Part shown: piece by piece, positions 25,207-34,166 of the stretch
Layout: every line of letters starts with the position of its first letter
Numbering within the stretch: position 1 is the first letter of the stretch
From: JBBSJZ01 sp041751935
GTDB taxonomy: Bacteria; Planctomycetota; Planctomycetia; Pirellulales; Pirellulaceae
Assembly (NCBI GenBank): GCA_041751935.1
Contig: JBGSIA010000096.1
Span: forward strand, 16,775 to 80,774
DNA length: 64,000 bases
Direction of reading: 5' to 3'
Program-made: the position numbers and the translations under genes
The notes under the pieces: generated by a model
Databases searched by the model: none
Told to the model about the DNA's origin: nothing
What the model saw: the letters and a program-made list of their open reading frames with translations, nothing else

Positions 25207-26645
25207 CAAACGTCAAACCATTCTCGCTTTTGATCCGTCATCCATTCCGTTGACTCGGTTGGCCCCCACAGGCCAGCGTCGTATGTATGCAATTGGGGAG
25301 CTGCTGGACTTTTCCAAGCCGCGATAATTGGGTCAATAATTCCCCACGCGAGTTCGACCTCGTCGCTGCGAGCAAACAAACTCGCATCGCCAACAATCGA
25401 ATCCAGCAGCAACCGCTGGTAAGCGTCTGGATTCGCTTCCCCTGCCCCTGCGGACTGGAAGCTGAAATCCAAGGTACTGGTTCGAGTTTTCATTTCCGAG
25501 TCTGGTACCTTTGTCTCGAACATCAGTTGGATGCCTTCGGCAGGCTGAATTTGAATCACCAAGCGGTTGCCCACGGGCGTTCTCGTCTTATGTCCGAACA
25601 GAATGTGCGGTACCTCACGGAACTGGATCACGATTTGCGTGGTGCGACAGGACATCCCTTTACCACTGCGCAAGTAAAATGGTACGCCTCGCCAACGCCA
25701 ATTGTCGCAATACAGCTTCAGAACCGCAAAGGTCTCTGTTTGGCTGCCTTTCGGCACGCCTTCTTCCTTTAGGTAACCATTGTATTGGCCACGAACCGTA
25801 TTGTTGGCAAAGTCACTGCCGGTCATCTGGCGAATGCTGTGCAGTACCTTGACCTTTTCATCGCGAACCAATGCCGCATCAAATCGAGCCGGCGGTTCCA
25901 TCGCGGTGATCATCATCAGTTGCAGGATATGATTCTGGAACATGTCGCGCAGAATACCGGACGAATCGTAGTATCCGGCGCGCCGACCGATAATCACTTC
26001 CTCAGCGACAGTGATTTGAACATGATCGACAAAATTGCGATTCCAAATTGGTTCAAAGATACTGTTCGCAAAACGCATCGCAAAAATGTTTTGGACCGTT
26101 TCCTTGCCCAGATAATGATCGATACGATAGATCTGATCTTCGCGGAACATGTGGTGGATGGATTCGTTTAGAGCGCGCGCAGTATTCAAGTCCGTACCAA
26201 ACGGTTTCTCGATGATCACACGGCGATAGCCATCGCTGTCGTCTGCCAAACCGGCTTGTCCCAGTTGACGAATTGCTTCTTCGTACAATTGCGGCATCGT
26301 TGACAAGTAGTAAACGCGACCGCTTGACTGTCCACTTTCGATTTCATCAAGAAACTTGGCCAGCGAAGTGAAATCCTTGGGATCCTTGATGTCGCCAGCT
26401 TGATAAAAGATGTTTTTCGAGAACTTTTCCCAAGTCTCGTTGTCAAAGCTGCCGCCGGTGAACTTGCTGGTTGATTCTCTCAGCGCGGCACGCCATTGGT
26501 CGTGCTCGTAAGGACTTCGCGAGACACCGACTATTCGAGTCGATTCCGGCAACCGTTTTTTCTTAAACAAGCTGTAAATGGCCGGAACCAATTTCCGGCT
26601 GGTCAAGTCACCGGACGCGCCAAAGATTACGATCGTATGGGCCAT
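25185..26645 (-). CDS. zwf: Glucose-6-phosphate 1-dehydrogenase
   Basis: A 486-residue enzyme oxidising glucose-6-phosphate to 6-phosphogluconolactone with NADP+ (oxidative pentose phosphate or Entner-Doudoroff entry). The coenzyme site is VIFGASGDLTSRKL near residues 6-19. The substrate-binding and catalytic motif RIDHYLGKE is present, preceded by EKPFG. Length is normal for bacteria. No pgl, edd or gnd gene is adjacent, in keeping with scattered pathways here. The C-terminal VCPVLRAP tail is encoded within a 24-bp tandem repeat, so the exact end may be a recent change. Confidence 0.97.
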   Translation of the reverse strand: MAHTIVIFGASGDLTSRKLVPAIYSLFKKKRLPESTRIVGVSRSPYEHDQWRAALRESTSKFTGGSFDNETWEKFSKNIFYQAGDIKDPKDFTSLAKFLDEIESGQSSGRVYYLSTMPQLYEEAIRQLGQAGLADDSDGYRRVIIEKPFGTDLNTARALNESIHHMFREDQIYRIDHYLGKETVQNIFAMRFANSIFEPIWNRNFVDHVQITVAEEVIIGRRAGYYDSSGILRDMFQNHILQLMMITAMEPPARFDAALVRDEKVKVLHSIRQMTGSDFANNTVRGQYNGYLKEEGVPKGSQTETFAVLKLYCDNWRWRGVPFYLRSGKGMSCRTTQIVIQFREVPHILFGHKTRTPVGNRLVIQIQPAEGIQLMFETKVPDSEMKTRTSTLDFSFQSAGAGEANPDAYQRLLLDSIVGDASLFARSDEVELAWGIIDPIIAAWKSPAAPQLHTYDAGLWGPTESTEWMTDQKREWFDVCPVLRAP

Positions 26646-26756
26646 TTACAGTCTCCGGCTGCTGTGTGGAAGAAGCGAAGTTTACCTACATCAAAGTTTG
26701 TCGATGCTTACTGTAAACTCATCCGTAGCGTCCGAGTAGCCGGGACTAAACGTGAA

Positions 26757-29222
26757 TCAGGCTTCAGGAACTGCTTCAGGCCAGCGAATATCGCCCTTCT
26801 TTGCACGAACCTCCCATTTTTTTACGTCAGCGGATCGACGGATCGCGTTGTCTTGGTCGGCGCGATAGTTCAACGTTGTGCCGGTGATTCGCTTCAAGTT
26901 TTGCAGGGCCAGCACACGAACGGACATGGACGGTGAATCGAGCAGACTGACCAACTTTGCGTCCATGCCGGATTTCAGTTGCTCCTGGGAATACCCGGTA
27001 AGCAGCTCGAATAGTTGGTCACGATCCGCCGATTCCATGCGTGCGATCGCCATTTGCAAGTTCTCTGCCGATTGGGCACTCTCGTCGACGACGGACATCA
27101 GGGTAAGATAATGGTCATCCCAATAGGCTTTCTGGCGTGAATTGTTCAGGATCCCGTCGCCACCAAAGTAGACATCGCCACGACCGAGTTGCAACAGACA
27201 TCTCGCCGCCAATGCTCCGACTTCCGTTCGCCGAAACGACACCGCCTCGCGCAGCGACAGTTCGATGGGTTCCTTGTCCGATAACAAAGATAACAGTCCA
27301 CTTCTGGCGAGCGAGTCGATCGAGGTCTCGTTCACATCGGGCTCATCAATCCATTCTGGGATCTCCTTGGCAACTGATGGCACTGGATCCGCAGCACCAT
27401 TGAGCTGCCATTGCTGGCCTGTGTCGAGCGTCGCCGAGACCGCACCGCTTGTTAACGCGGCCGCTCCCTGAACAATCATCAACGTGGCTTCCGGAGTGCG
27501 TGACGTATCGACCAAGGGATCGGCACCGGCGGCACGAGAATGGCTCAGTGTTATTGCGAGCAATGAGTCGGGACTAGAAAATTTGACAGTGACGGGACGA
27601 TCACCAAGTGACACGCGAGCAACTTGATCTGGCGACTGTTGACGCAACAGCAACAGACCTCGATACAATTCCAACCCAACCTCTTCGCCCTCTTGCGTCA
27701 AACTGATTTCTGTCGGTCCTGACATGGTGATGTTCAACCCGTCGGACGCTTGCAATTTAGCGCGAAACGTTGGCGCACAATTCACGATCATCTGCGTGGT
27801 TACCGCTCCACCGCTGGCTAGCCGTTGCCACTCGGTATCCGCGGTGCGAACAGCAACCAGCGTGCTGTCGCTCAACAACGTCGCCACCCCGGTTGGAGCT
27901 TCAGCAGCGGGTACTTCGACAACTGCAGGAGCGACCGGTTGGACGACAGGCTGAGGCTCGACAGATGCAGTGGGCTCGGATGCTGGCGATGCTGTAGCCA
28001 TTTCTGGCTGCTTTATTTCCGGCTGTTCCGCGGCGGGCTGTGAATCCATCTTCGTCGCTACTTCGGCAACAGCAGCAGGTGCGACAGCATCACTATTGCC
28101 CGCTATCGGATCTGGAGTACGAGCGGGCTCTGGCGACGGTTGCGATGTTTCGCTTGAAGATGCATCCACCGCTGATGCCGGTTCCTGCATACTTGTTCCA
28201 GGTTGAGCAACGTTTGGCTCAGGCAGTGAATCGTCGACTGTTTTTGACTCACCCGCCGTGTCCGAGTTTCGTGCTGGTTCACCCACCGGTATCATCGGTG
28301 GTGCCATTTCCGCAGGCACCTCGATCTCTGTGCTAGATGCAGCTTGATCGTTAAGTTGTGACGCAGACACCGGTTCATCCTTATCTCCCGGTACCGAATC
28401 GATGTAGTCCACATGTTCATCGCCATCCATTTTCGCCGCGCGATGATTCAGCAGCGGCGAGAAAATTTGCGACAGCGCAAACAGTAGTACGCCAGCAAGC
28501 GCCAACGAGACCAACCATGGTGTTATCCGCGAAGGCCGAATCGGGTCCGCATACATATCGGTACGATGCGTAGGACGAGGGCGACTACCCGCGATCGCTG
28601 CAGCATCGGGGGCATTCGCTTCTTCATTGACAAGGCCCGCATTCCGCAATCGAGTCGGTGCATCACTGACGCCAGAATCGGCTGGCCCGACAGGACGAAC
28701 GGCTGGGCCAGCACTGGTTAGGCTGGACGTGGGCGTTTCAGAATTCGCCGAGTCCAGCCCCAACGTCGGTTCGTCGGGAATCGCCAATGAAGAAAATGTA
28801 TCGGCAGTCGATATCGTCGCAAACTGCTTTGCCTCGTCCGACTGCGGCAGACCATAAATTCGTTCTCGCAAGGTGGGAGATACTTCCGCCGGCTTCCCCA
28901 AAACCATGGTCAGAATCTGGTGACATCCGGCCGCTTCGGCAAGCAGCGGCTCAGACTCCAAGCAAGCTCGCTCGATTTCAGCCACCTGCTCGTTCGGCAA
29001 CGTGCTATCTAGATACTCGCTAATCACATTCGCATCTTCGATAGGCCCAACCGCGTCCGGCGACGGGGCGCTCAGCGCCCGCAACGACAACGATGCACGA
29101 ATTCGCTGGACCAATTGCGAGGCGAATCCGCTCTCGGCAATCTTTCCTCGTAAAGTCTCAGACGACTCGCGATCGAGCGTGTTGTCCAAGTAGGCCAATA
29201 GGGTGCGAAGGGTCAAACGCAT
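26757..29222 (-). CDS. Large single-pass membrane protein with FecR-like region
   Basis: An 821-residue protein. ATG 29222 is preferred; a GTG at 29231 is also in frame. Residues about 1-150 form a cytoplasmic region with two similar helical blocks (LLAYLDNTLD and ISEYLDSTLPNEQVAEIE), reminiscent of anti-sigma zinc-finger domains but lacking a clear zinc site. One membrane helix (ITPWLVSLALAGVLLFAL) lies near residue 240. A long Pro/Ala/Glu/Ser-rich stretch follows. Then comes a beta-rich region (TEWQRLASGG to LELYRGLLLLRQ) similar to FecR-like sensor domains, and a helical C-terminal part. No sigma factor is adjacent. Probably an envelope sensor or regulator; speculative. Confidence 0.72.
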   Translation of the reverse strand: MRLTLRTLLAYLDNTLDRESSETLRGKIAESGFASQLVQRIRASLSLRALSAPSPDAVGPIEDANVISEYLDSTLPNEQVAEIERACLESEPLLAEAAGCHQILTMVLGKPAEVSPTLRERIYGLPQSDEAKQFATISTADTFSSLAIPDEPTLGLDSANSETPTSSLTSAGPAVRPVGPADSGVSDAPTRLRNAGLVNEEANAPDAAAIAGSRPRPTHRTDMYADPIRPSRITPWLVSLALAGVLLFALSQIFSPLLNHRAAKMDGDEHVDYIDSVPGDKDEPVSASQLNDQAASSTEIEVPAEMAPPMIPVGEPARNSDTAGESKTVDDSLPEPNVAQPGTSMQEPASAVDASSSETSQPSPEPARTPDPIAGNSDAVAPAAVAEVATKMDSQPAAEQPEIKQPEMATASPASEPTASVEPQPVVQPVAPAVVEVPAAEAPTGVATLLSDSTLVAVRTADTEWQRLASGGAVTTQMIVNCAPTFRAKLQASDGLNITMSGPTEISLTQEGEEVGLELYRGLLLLRQQSPDQVARVSLGDRPVTVKFSSPDSLLAITLSHSRAAGADPLVDTSRTPEATLMIVQGAAALTSGAVSATLDTGQQWQLNGAADPVPSVAKEIPEWIDEPDVNETSIDSLARSGLLSLLSDKEPIELSLREAVSFRRTEVGALAARCLLQLGRGDVYFGGDGILNNSRQKAYWDDHYLTLMSVVDESAQSAENLQMAIARMESADRDQLFELLTGYSQEQLKSGMDAKLVSLLDSPSMSVRVLALQNLKRITGTTLNYRADQDNAIRRSADVKKWEVRAKKGDIRWPEAVPEA

Positions 29223-29443
29223 GGAAATCACTTAAAAACGACAGTGTTTCAATCAATGAACAAGCCACTACCGGTATTAGTGGCTCGCTTCGTGGCTATC
29301 CGTGCAAAAACGCAGGAAAAATTTCTCTGAGATCCGTTCCGCGGAACGAAATATCACGGTGTACGATATCGCCAGCATCGCGGCGATGCCGCTGGTACCG
29401 CCCGAGGTCTGCGGTATCGCCCCCTTCACGAAAGGTACAAGAC

Positions 29444-30439
29444 TTGACTCTACCGACGACGACAAAGCACCTGGCAATCGACCATCCAGGGACGGATATT
29501 TCGATTGTCATCCCGGTTTATAACGGAGCTGATTCGATCGCTTTGGTCGTCCAACGCGTTCGTGAGACGTTCGCGAACTGCCGCTGCCAAATCGTGCTGG
29601 TCAACGATGGCTCGCAAGACCATTCCGAATCCGTTTGTCGAGCATTGGTCGAACAGCACGCCAACCAAATCGTGTTCGTACAACTGGCAAGAAACTTTGG
29701 CGAACACAACGCGGTGATCTGCGGACTCAATCATGCTGCGGGCGACTTCGTTGCGATTATGGACGATGACGCGCAAAATCCGCCGGAGGAGATTCCGCGG
29801 ATGCTCCAGCATTTAAAAGACAACAATCTTGACGTTGTCTTCGGTCGCTACCTGGAGCGAAAACATGTCTGGTACCGTCAACTTGGCAGTTACTTCAATG
29901 ACCGCGTCGCGGTGCTGATGCTGCGTAAGCCTCGGGATCTGTACCTTTCCAGCTTCAAAGTGATGTCCCGTTTCGTCGTCGACGAGATCATCAAATACCG
30001 AGGCCCATTTCCCTATATCGATGGGCTGATTTGCCAGTCGACATCGCGTTTGGGCCAGCTCGACGTGAAACATGATCAGCGACTGGTGGGTGAGTCCGGC
30101 TACACGCTAAGGAAACTCATTCGGCTGTGGTTGAACATGTTCCTGGGTTTCTCGATATTACCGCTAAGACTATCTATATTCCTGGGTTTTTTGTTTTCCC
30201 TGGTAAGTGTATTCGCGCTTTTGGCGATCATTGTCGATAAACTGTGGATTAACCCCAATGTGACCGTGGGAATTCCCACTTTGTTCGTCTGTGTGGCAAT
30301 GTTCTCCGGTGTCCAGCTCATCGTGCTCGGAACAATCGGCGAATACGTGGGGCGAGTTTTTTTATACACCGGTGGTCGACCTATTTTTGTTGAACGATAT
30401 GCCATCCGCCAATGCGACCGAAGCGACGAATCTTTTTGA
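29444..30439 (+). CDS. GT2 glycosyltransferase, polyprenyl-phosphate type
   Basis: A 331-residue glycosyltransferase. The frame is open far upstream, but the domain starts at DISIVIPVYNG. TTG 29444 with AAAGG eight bases before is the likely start; no ATG is available. The nucleotide-binding acidic motif is in IMDDDAQNP. Two C-terminal membrane helices (about 225-245 and 260-285) and the family end GTIGEYVGRVF place it with the dolichol/undecaprenyl-phosphate sugar transferases (DPM1/ArnC/GtrB type), which load a sugar onto a lipid carrier for surface glycan assembly. It overlaps the next gene by 41 bases, opening a four-gene operon. Confidence 0.88.
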   Translation: MTLPTTTKHLAIDHPGTDISIVIPVYNGADSIALVVQRVRETFANCRCQIVLVNDGSQDHSESVCRALVEQHANQIVFVQLARNFGEHNAVICGLNHAAGDFVAIMDDDAQNPPEEIPRMLQHLKDNNLDVVFGRYLERKHVWYRQLGSYFNDRVAVLMLRKPRDLYLSSFKVMSRFVVDEIIKYRGPFPYIDGLICQSTSRLGQLDVKHDQRLVGESGYTLRKLIRLWLNMFLGFSILPLRLSIFLGFLFSLVSVFALLAIIVDKLWINPNVTVGIPTLFVCVAMFSGVQLIVLGTIGEYVGRVFLYTGGRPIFVERYAIRQCDRSDESF

Positions 30440-31415
30440 CGGCAAGCGTGTATTGATCACCGGAGGCGTTGGCTTCATTGGAAGTAATCTCGCACAAAGA
30501 CTTGTGGAGCTATCCGCCAACGTCACGCTGGTTGACTCGATGATTCCTCGGTACGGTGCAACGCTCGACAATGTTGCTGAATTTGCCGATCGGCTACGAG
30601 TTAACTTTTCGGACATTCGCGATGCTCATAGCATGCGTTACCTAGTTCGCGACCACGACTACATTTTCAGTCTGGCCGGTCAAGTTAGTCACATTGACAG
30701 CATGCTTGATCCACTGACGGATCTGGATATCAATTGTCGAGCCCAGTTGTCCTTGCTCGAAGCATGCCGTTTAAACAATCCTGAGGTCCGTTTGGTTTTT
30801 GCTGGCACGCGACAAGTCTACGGTCGTCCGCAAAGCTTCCCCGTCACCGAAGATCATCCTTTGGTACCGGCTGACGCAAACGGGGTCAGCAATCTCGCTG
30901 CTGAAATGTATTTTTCACTATATCATCGCGTTTATAAGATGCAGACAGTCAATTTACGATTGACGAATACCTATGGTCCGCGCATGGATCTGCACAGCGA
31001 TCAAAAAGGGTTCATGGGCGTATTTATTCGCCGAGCCCTGCGGGGCGATCGAATTCAGCTCTATGGCGACGGAGAGCAACGGCGAGACTTTAACTACATT
31101 AGTGACGTCGTCGACGCACTGCTGCTTGCTGCCAACGGTAACGATTCGATTTGGGGAAACTCATTTAACCTCGGTTTCCCCCAAAGTCATAGCTTGCGTG
31201 AAGTCGTACATTTCCTCAGTCGGCATGCGCAGTTTGATTTCGAGACCGTCCCCTTTCCCTCGGATCGAAAAGCAATCGACATCGGCGATTACATCGCTGA
31301 TTTTTCGCTGTTCAACCAAGCTACTGGATGGACTCCCAAAGTATCGCTCGTGGATGGGATTCAGGCAACGATTCGATACTTTTTGAAAAAGCCCGTAAGG
31401 TGGAGCAATGGATGA
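30399..31415 (+). CDS. NAD-dependent epimerase/dehydratase lacking the catalytic Tyr and Lys
   Basis: A 338-residue extended SDR protein acting on a nucleotide sugar. The ATG at 30399 lies inside the preceding gene. The NAD-binding motif is TGGVGFIGSN (Gly22, 25, 28), and LAGQVSH and GTRQVYGRP follow the family pattern. At the usual YxxxK site the sequence is NGVSN (161-165), so both the catalytic Tyr and Lys are Asn. I recall a related SDR group with NGINK at this site, which keeps the Lys; this one does not. RLTNTYGPRMD and GEQRRDFNYISDV are intact, so the fold is preserved. Mechanism and product uncertain. Confidence 0.9.
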   Translation: MPSANATEATNLFDGKRVLITGGVGFIGSNLAQRLVELSANVTLVDSMIPRYGATLDNVAEFADRLRVNFSDIRDAHSMRYLVRDHDYIFSLAGQVSHIDSMLDPLTDLDINCRAQLSLLEACRLNNPEVRLVFAGTRQVYGRPQSFPVTEDHPLVPADANGVSNLAAEMYFSLYHRVYKMQTVNLRLTNTYGPRMDLHSDQKGFMGVFIRRALRGDRIQLYGDGEQRRDFNYISDVVDALLLAANGNDSIWGNSFNLGFPQSHSLREVVHFLSRHAQFDFETVPFPSDRKAIDIGDYIADFSLFNQATGWTPKVSLVDGIQATIRYFLKKPVRWSNG

Positions 31416-32505
31416 GACAATCCCCGCCTTTGACTACCGCCGTGAGCTAGCAACTTACCGAGCAGAAATCGATGCTGCCGTTTCTCGTGTTCTCGATTCG
31501 GGCTGGTTGATTCTTGGGGAGGAAGTGACGTTGTTCGAACAAGAGTTTGCTGCTCAGATCGGCGTCAAGCACGCGATCGGAGTTGCGTCAGGAACGGATG
31601 CGCTTATTCTGGCCCTGCGAGCTTGCGGAATACAGCCTGGGGATGAAGTCGTATCCGTTGCCAATACCGCCGTTCCCACCGTTTCGGCAATTCGAGCCGT
31701 CGGGGCGTTGCCGCGATTTATCGATGTCGATCCGGCAACTCTGCAAATGTGCCCAGTAGCACTCGCAGCCTCACTTTCAAGTCGTACTCGCTGCGTCGTT
31801 CCCGTTCACTTGCATGGACATCCTGCGGAAGCCGCCGAGATCCAGCGGCTCGCGAATTCCCTGACGATTCCTGTGATTGGTGATTGTGCCCAGGCGTTCG
31901 GTTCTCGCCTGCATGGCCGCGAGGTGGGAACGTTTGCTGATATCAGTTGCTATTCATTTTATCCCACCAAGAACCTAGGCGCCTTGGGCGACGGCGGGAT
32001 GTGTGTGACCGATTGCGATGAGTCAGCGACAAAATTGCGAGAGTTGCGTCAGTATGGATTTCGCAACGATCGCATCGCACATCGCGAGGGTGTGTGCAGT
32101 CGGTTGGACGAGCTGCAAGCCGCAATGCTGCGCGTACGTTTGAGGCACTTCGCAGCGGGTCAGCAACATCGACAGCACATCGCCCGGCAGTACTTGCAGC
32201 GACTGGCTTTTGCTCCGGTGCAACTTCCCGTTTCCATGGAAACCGTCGTGCCCTCATGGCACCAGTTCGTTGTTCGCTCGGCGAATCGCGATGCCCTTTG
32301 CGAAAAGATGAAACAGCGTGGTGTTGGGTTTGGCATTCACTATCCCGTACCCATTCACTTAATGCCAGCCTACGAGTTTCTGGGGTACACGCGCGGCTCC
32401 CTACCGGTGACTGAGCATGCCGCTAAGGAAATCCTCTCATTGCCAATGTTTCCTGGTTTGCGTGACGACGAGATCGAACGTGTGATCAACGTTCTTTGCC
32501 AGTGA
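31408..32505 (+). CDS. DegT/DnrJ/EryC1/StrS family aminotransferase
   Basis: A 365-residue PLP enzyme that typically transaminates a keto-sugar nucleotide to an amino sugar, using Glu or Gln. Motifs are GVASGTDAL, GDEVVSVANT, VPVHLHGHPA, GDCAQAFGS and SFYPTKNLGALGDGG, with the PLP-binding Lys at about residue 188. Length is normal. It starts eight bases before the epimerase stop and ends overlapping the methyltransferase start, so it is translationally coupled. With its neighbours it indicates synthesis of a modified amino sugar for a surface glycan; the epimerase product is the likely substrate. Confidence 0.95.
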   Translation: MDETIPAFDYRRELATYRAEIDAAVSRVLDSGWLILGEEVTLFEQEFAAQIGVKHAIGVASGTDALILALRACGIQPGDEVVSVANTAVPTVSAIRAVGALPRFIDVDPATLQMCPVALAASLSSRTRCVVPVHLHGHPAEAAEIQRLANSLTIPVIGDCAQAFGSRLHGREVGTFADISCYSFYPTKNLGALGDGGMCVTDCDESATKLRELRQYGFRNDRIAHREGVCSRLDELQAAMLRVRLRHFAAGQQHRQHIARQYLQRLAFAPVQLPVSMETVVPSWHQFVVRSANRDALCEKMKQRGVGFGIHYPVPIHLMPAYEFLGYTRGSLPVTEHAAKEILSLPMFPGLRDDEIERVINVLCQ

Positions 32506-33269
32506 TGAATCCACGTGAATACGAAATCATGTCAGCCGTCGAAGCCGATCACTGGTGGTACCGCTCGCTGCGTGATTTAATGCTTCGCACCCTGATCCGT
32601 TTCGGACGCGAGTTGCCCGGTAGGCCAAATATCTTGGATGCTGGTTGTGGAACCGGCGAAAATTTGCGGTTTCTTCAAAGGCATTTCCAGCCCAGCTATC
32701 TCGGCGGTTTTGACTGCTCCGAGCAAGCAACACGGCACGCGAAATCCAAATGTAGCGACGCTGATATTTACCTGTCCGATATTCGCTCGCCGGAATTGCA
32801 CTGTGACGATCTTGACGTTGTCATCAGTTGCGATGTGATTTACATCCCAGGACTGGATGCAACTCAGGAAGGATTAAAAAAGATCGTCCGATCGATGCGT
32901 TCCGGTGGTCTGCTGATAATTAATTTGCCAGCCTACAACTGGCTGCGGAGCGATCATGATTTGGCGATTCGAACCAGCGAACGATTCGTGGCATCCGAGC
33001 TACGAAAATTGCTCAACGAGTTAGGGTTACAAGAAAAACTGATCACCTATCGTTTGTGTGGACTGCTTCCGTTGTTGGTCGCCAGTCGATTGCCTTCGAT
33101 GCTCCGTCCGAGTCCAGACGCTTCGGCGGCAGCTTCCGCGCTGAAGCCCGCAGGTTGGTTGGCCAATGCATTTTTTGGTGGAACGATGCAAGTGGAGAAC
33201 GGATTGATCAATTTGGGGCTCGCCATGCCCTTTGGCAGTTCCCTGTTCGCTGTCGGCCAGAAATCCTAG
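32505..33269 (+). CDS. SAM-dependent methyltransferase
   Basis: A 254-residue class I methyltransferase. The ATG at 32505 shares one base with the TGA of the aminotransferase; a TTG nine bases upstream is possible. Motif I is ILDAGCGTGENLRFL, the SAM acidic residue lies in GGFDCSEQA, and post-I motifs include VVISCDVIYIPG. The N-terminal HWWYRSLRDLM is typical of methyltransferases in glycan clusters. The C-terminal third has a weakly hydrophobic stretch (LLPLLVASRLPS) that may contact the membrane or substrate. As the last gene of the sugar operon it probably methylates a sugar or lipid-linked intermediate. Confidence 0.9.
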   Translation: MNPREYEIMSAVEADHWWYRSLRDLMLRTLIRFGRELPGRPNILDAGCGTGENLRFLQRHFQPSYLGGFDCSEQATRHAKSKCSDADIYLSDIRSPELHCDDLDVVISCDVIYIPGLDATQEGLKKIVRSMRSGGLLIINLPAYNWLRSDHDLAIRTSERFVASELRKLLNELGLQEKLITYRLCGLLPLLVASRLPSMLRPSPDASAAASALKPAGWLANAFFGGTMQVENGLINLGLAMPFGSSLFAVGQKS

Positions 33270-33413
33270 CGTGATAGAAAACGTTTTGATGCCATCGGTT
33301 TAGCACTTTCGCCGACGATTAGCGTCTCGCCATGGAGACAAGAAGTAGATTCGCCGAATTTATTTTAAATCGATTGTCCGGAGGCGACGGCGCCTGCGTT
33401 ATGGAATGTCAGA

Positions 33414-33431
33414 GGGCCCTGTTCAGGGCTC
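33414..33431. other. Hairpin upstream of the vWA gene
   Basis: GGGCCCTG pairs with CAGGGCTC around TT, with an eight-bp potential stem including one wobble. It lies 145 bp after the methyltransferase stop and 35 bp before the vWA ATG and has no T-run. It could end the sugar operon or sit in the vWA leader. Confidence 0.35.
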
Positions 33432-33465
33432 GCAACTAAACCTTTGACGCAGTAAGGAACCTCAC

Positions 33466-34122
33466 ATGATTCGTACTCAACTCACCGACATCATCATCGT
33501 GTTGGACCGTTCGGGTTCGATGGCCTCGGTACGCGACGCGACGATTGACGCATTCAACGGATATGTTCGGTCACAGCAGGATGGACCGGGTAACGTCCAG
33601 TTGTCGCTTATCCAATTCGATGACCAATATGAACCGGTAATGACGTGCGTGCCAATCGCCAAAGTCCGCGACTTGGACACTCGAACTTATCAACCGCGGG
33701 GATGCACCGCGCTATTGGATGCAATCGGACGGACGATTGTTTCCACAGGAAAACGACTGAGAAAAATGCGTGAGAACGAACGGCCAGATAAAGTGCTATT
33801 CGTTGTTCAAACGGATGGGTTTGAGAATGCCAGCAAGCAATTCAAACCACACCAAATCAGCGAGATGATCGCGGAGCAGCGAGATAAGTACTCGTGGCAG
33901 TTTGTGTTCCTGGGTGCGAACCAAGACGCGATCATGTCAGCGGCAAGATTTGGAATTCCTGCTGCTGCGGCTTTGTCTTATGGAGGCACTCAGGCGGGAA
34001 CGATGGCAGCGTTCAATGCACTCGGCGCGAGAACACGTGCCTACCGCGAGGCTCAAAGCCCTGAAGAAGTCATGAACGCGTGCATGTTCCAAGAACACGA
34101 ACGACGGCAAGCTAAAGACTAA
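33466..34122 (+). CDS. Cytoplasmic von Willebrand factor A domain protein
   Basis: A 218-residue stand-alone vWA domain. The MIDAS metal site begins VLDRSGSMASVRD (DxSxS, residues about 12-16), and the threonine and aspartate ligands are likely in GCTALLDAIG and VQTDGFEN. There is no signal peptide or membrane segment. Stand-alone vWA proteins of this type often work with MoxR ATPases, kinases or TerD-like proteins, none of which is adjacent. The ATG at 33466 follows AAGGAACC at good spacing. It is convergent with the SPFH operon 44 bp away. Partner unknown. Confidence 0.9.
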   Translation: MIRTQLTDIIIVLDRSGSMASVRDATIDAFNGYVRSQQDGPGNVQLSLIQFDDQYEPVMTCVPIAKVRDLDTRTYQPRGCTALLDAIGRTIVSTGKRLRKMRENERPDKVLFVVQTDGFENASKQFKPHQISEMIAEQRDKYSWQFVFLGANQDAIMSAARFGIPAAAALSYGGTQAGTMAAFNALGARTRAYREAQSPEEVMNACMFQEHERRQAKD

Positions 34123-34166
34123 TTTGGAATCTGAAAAACGGTTCTCCACGAACGGTTCTTGCAGCC

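Noticed and set aside
26645..26717. Inverted repeat TTTACAGT/ACTGTAAA upstream of zwf
   Set aside because: The 8-bp arms are about 57 bases apart, one arm overlaps the zwf start codon, and there is no supporting regulator or repeat; chance is likely.
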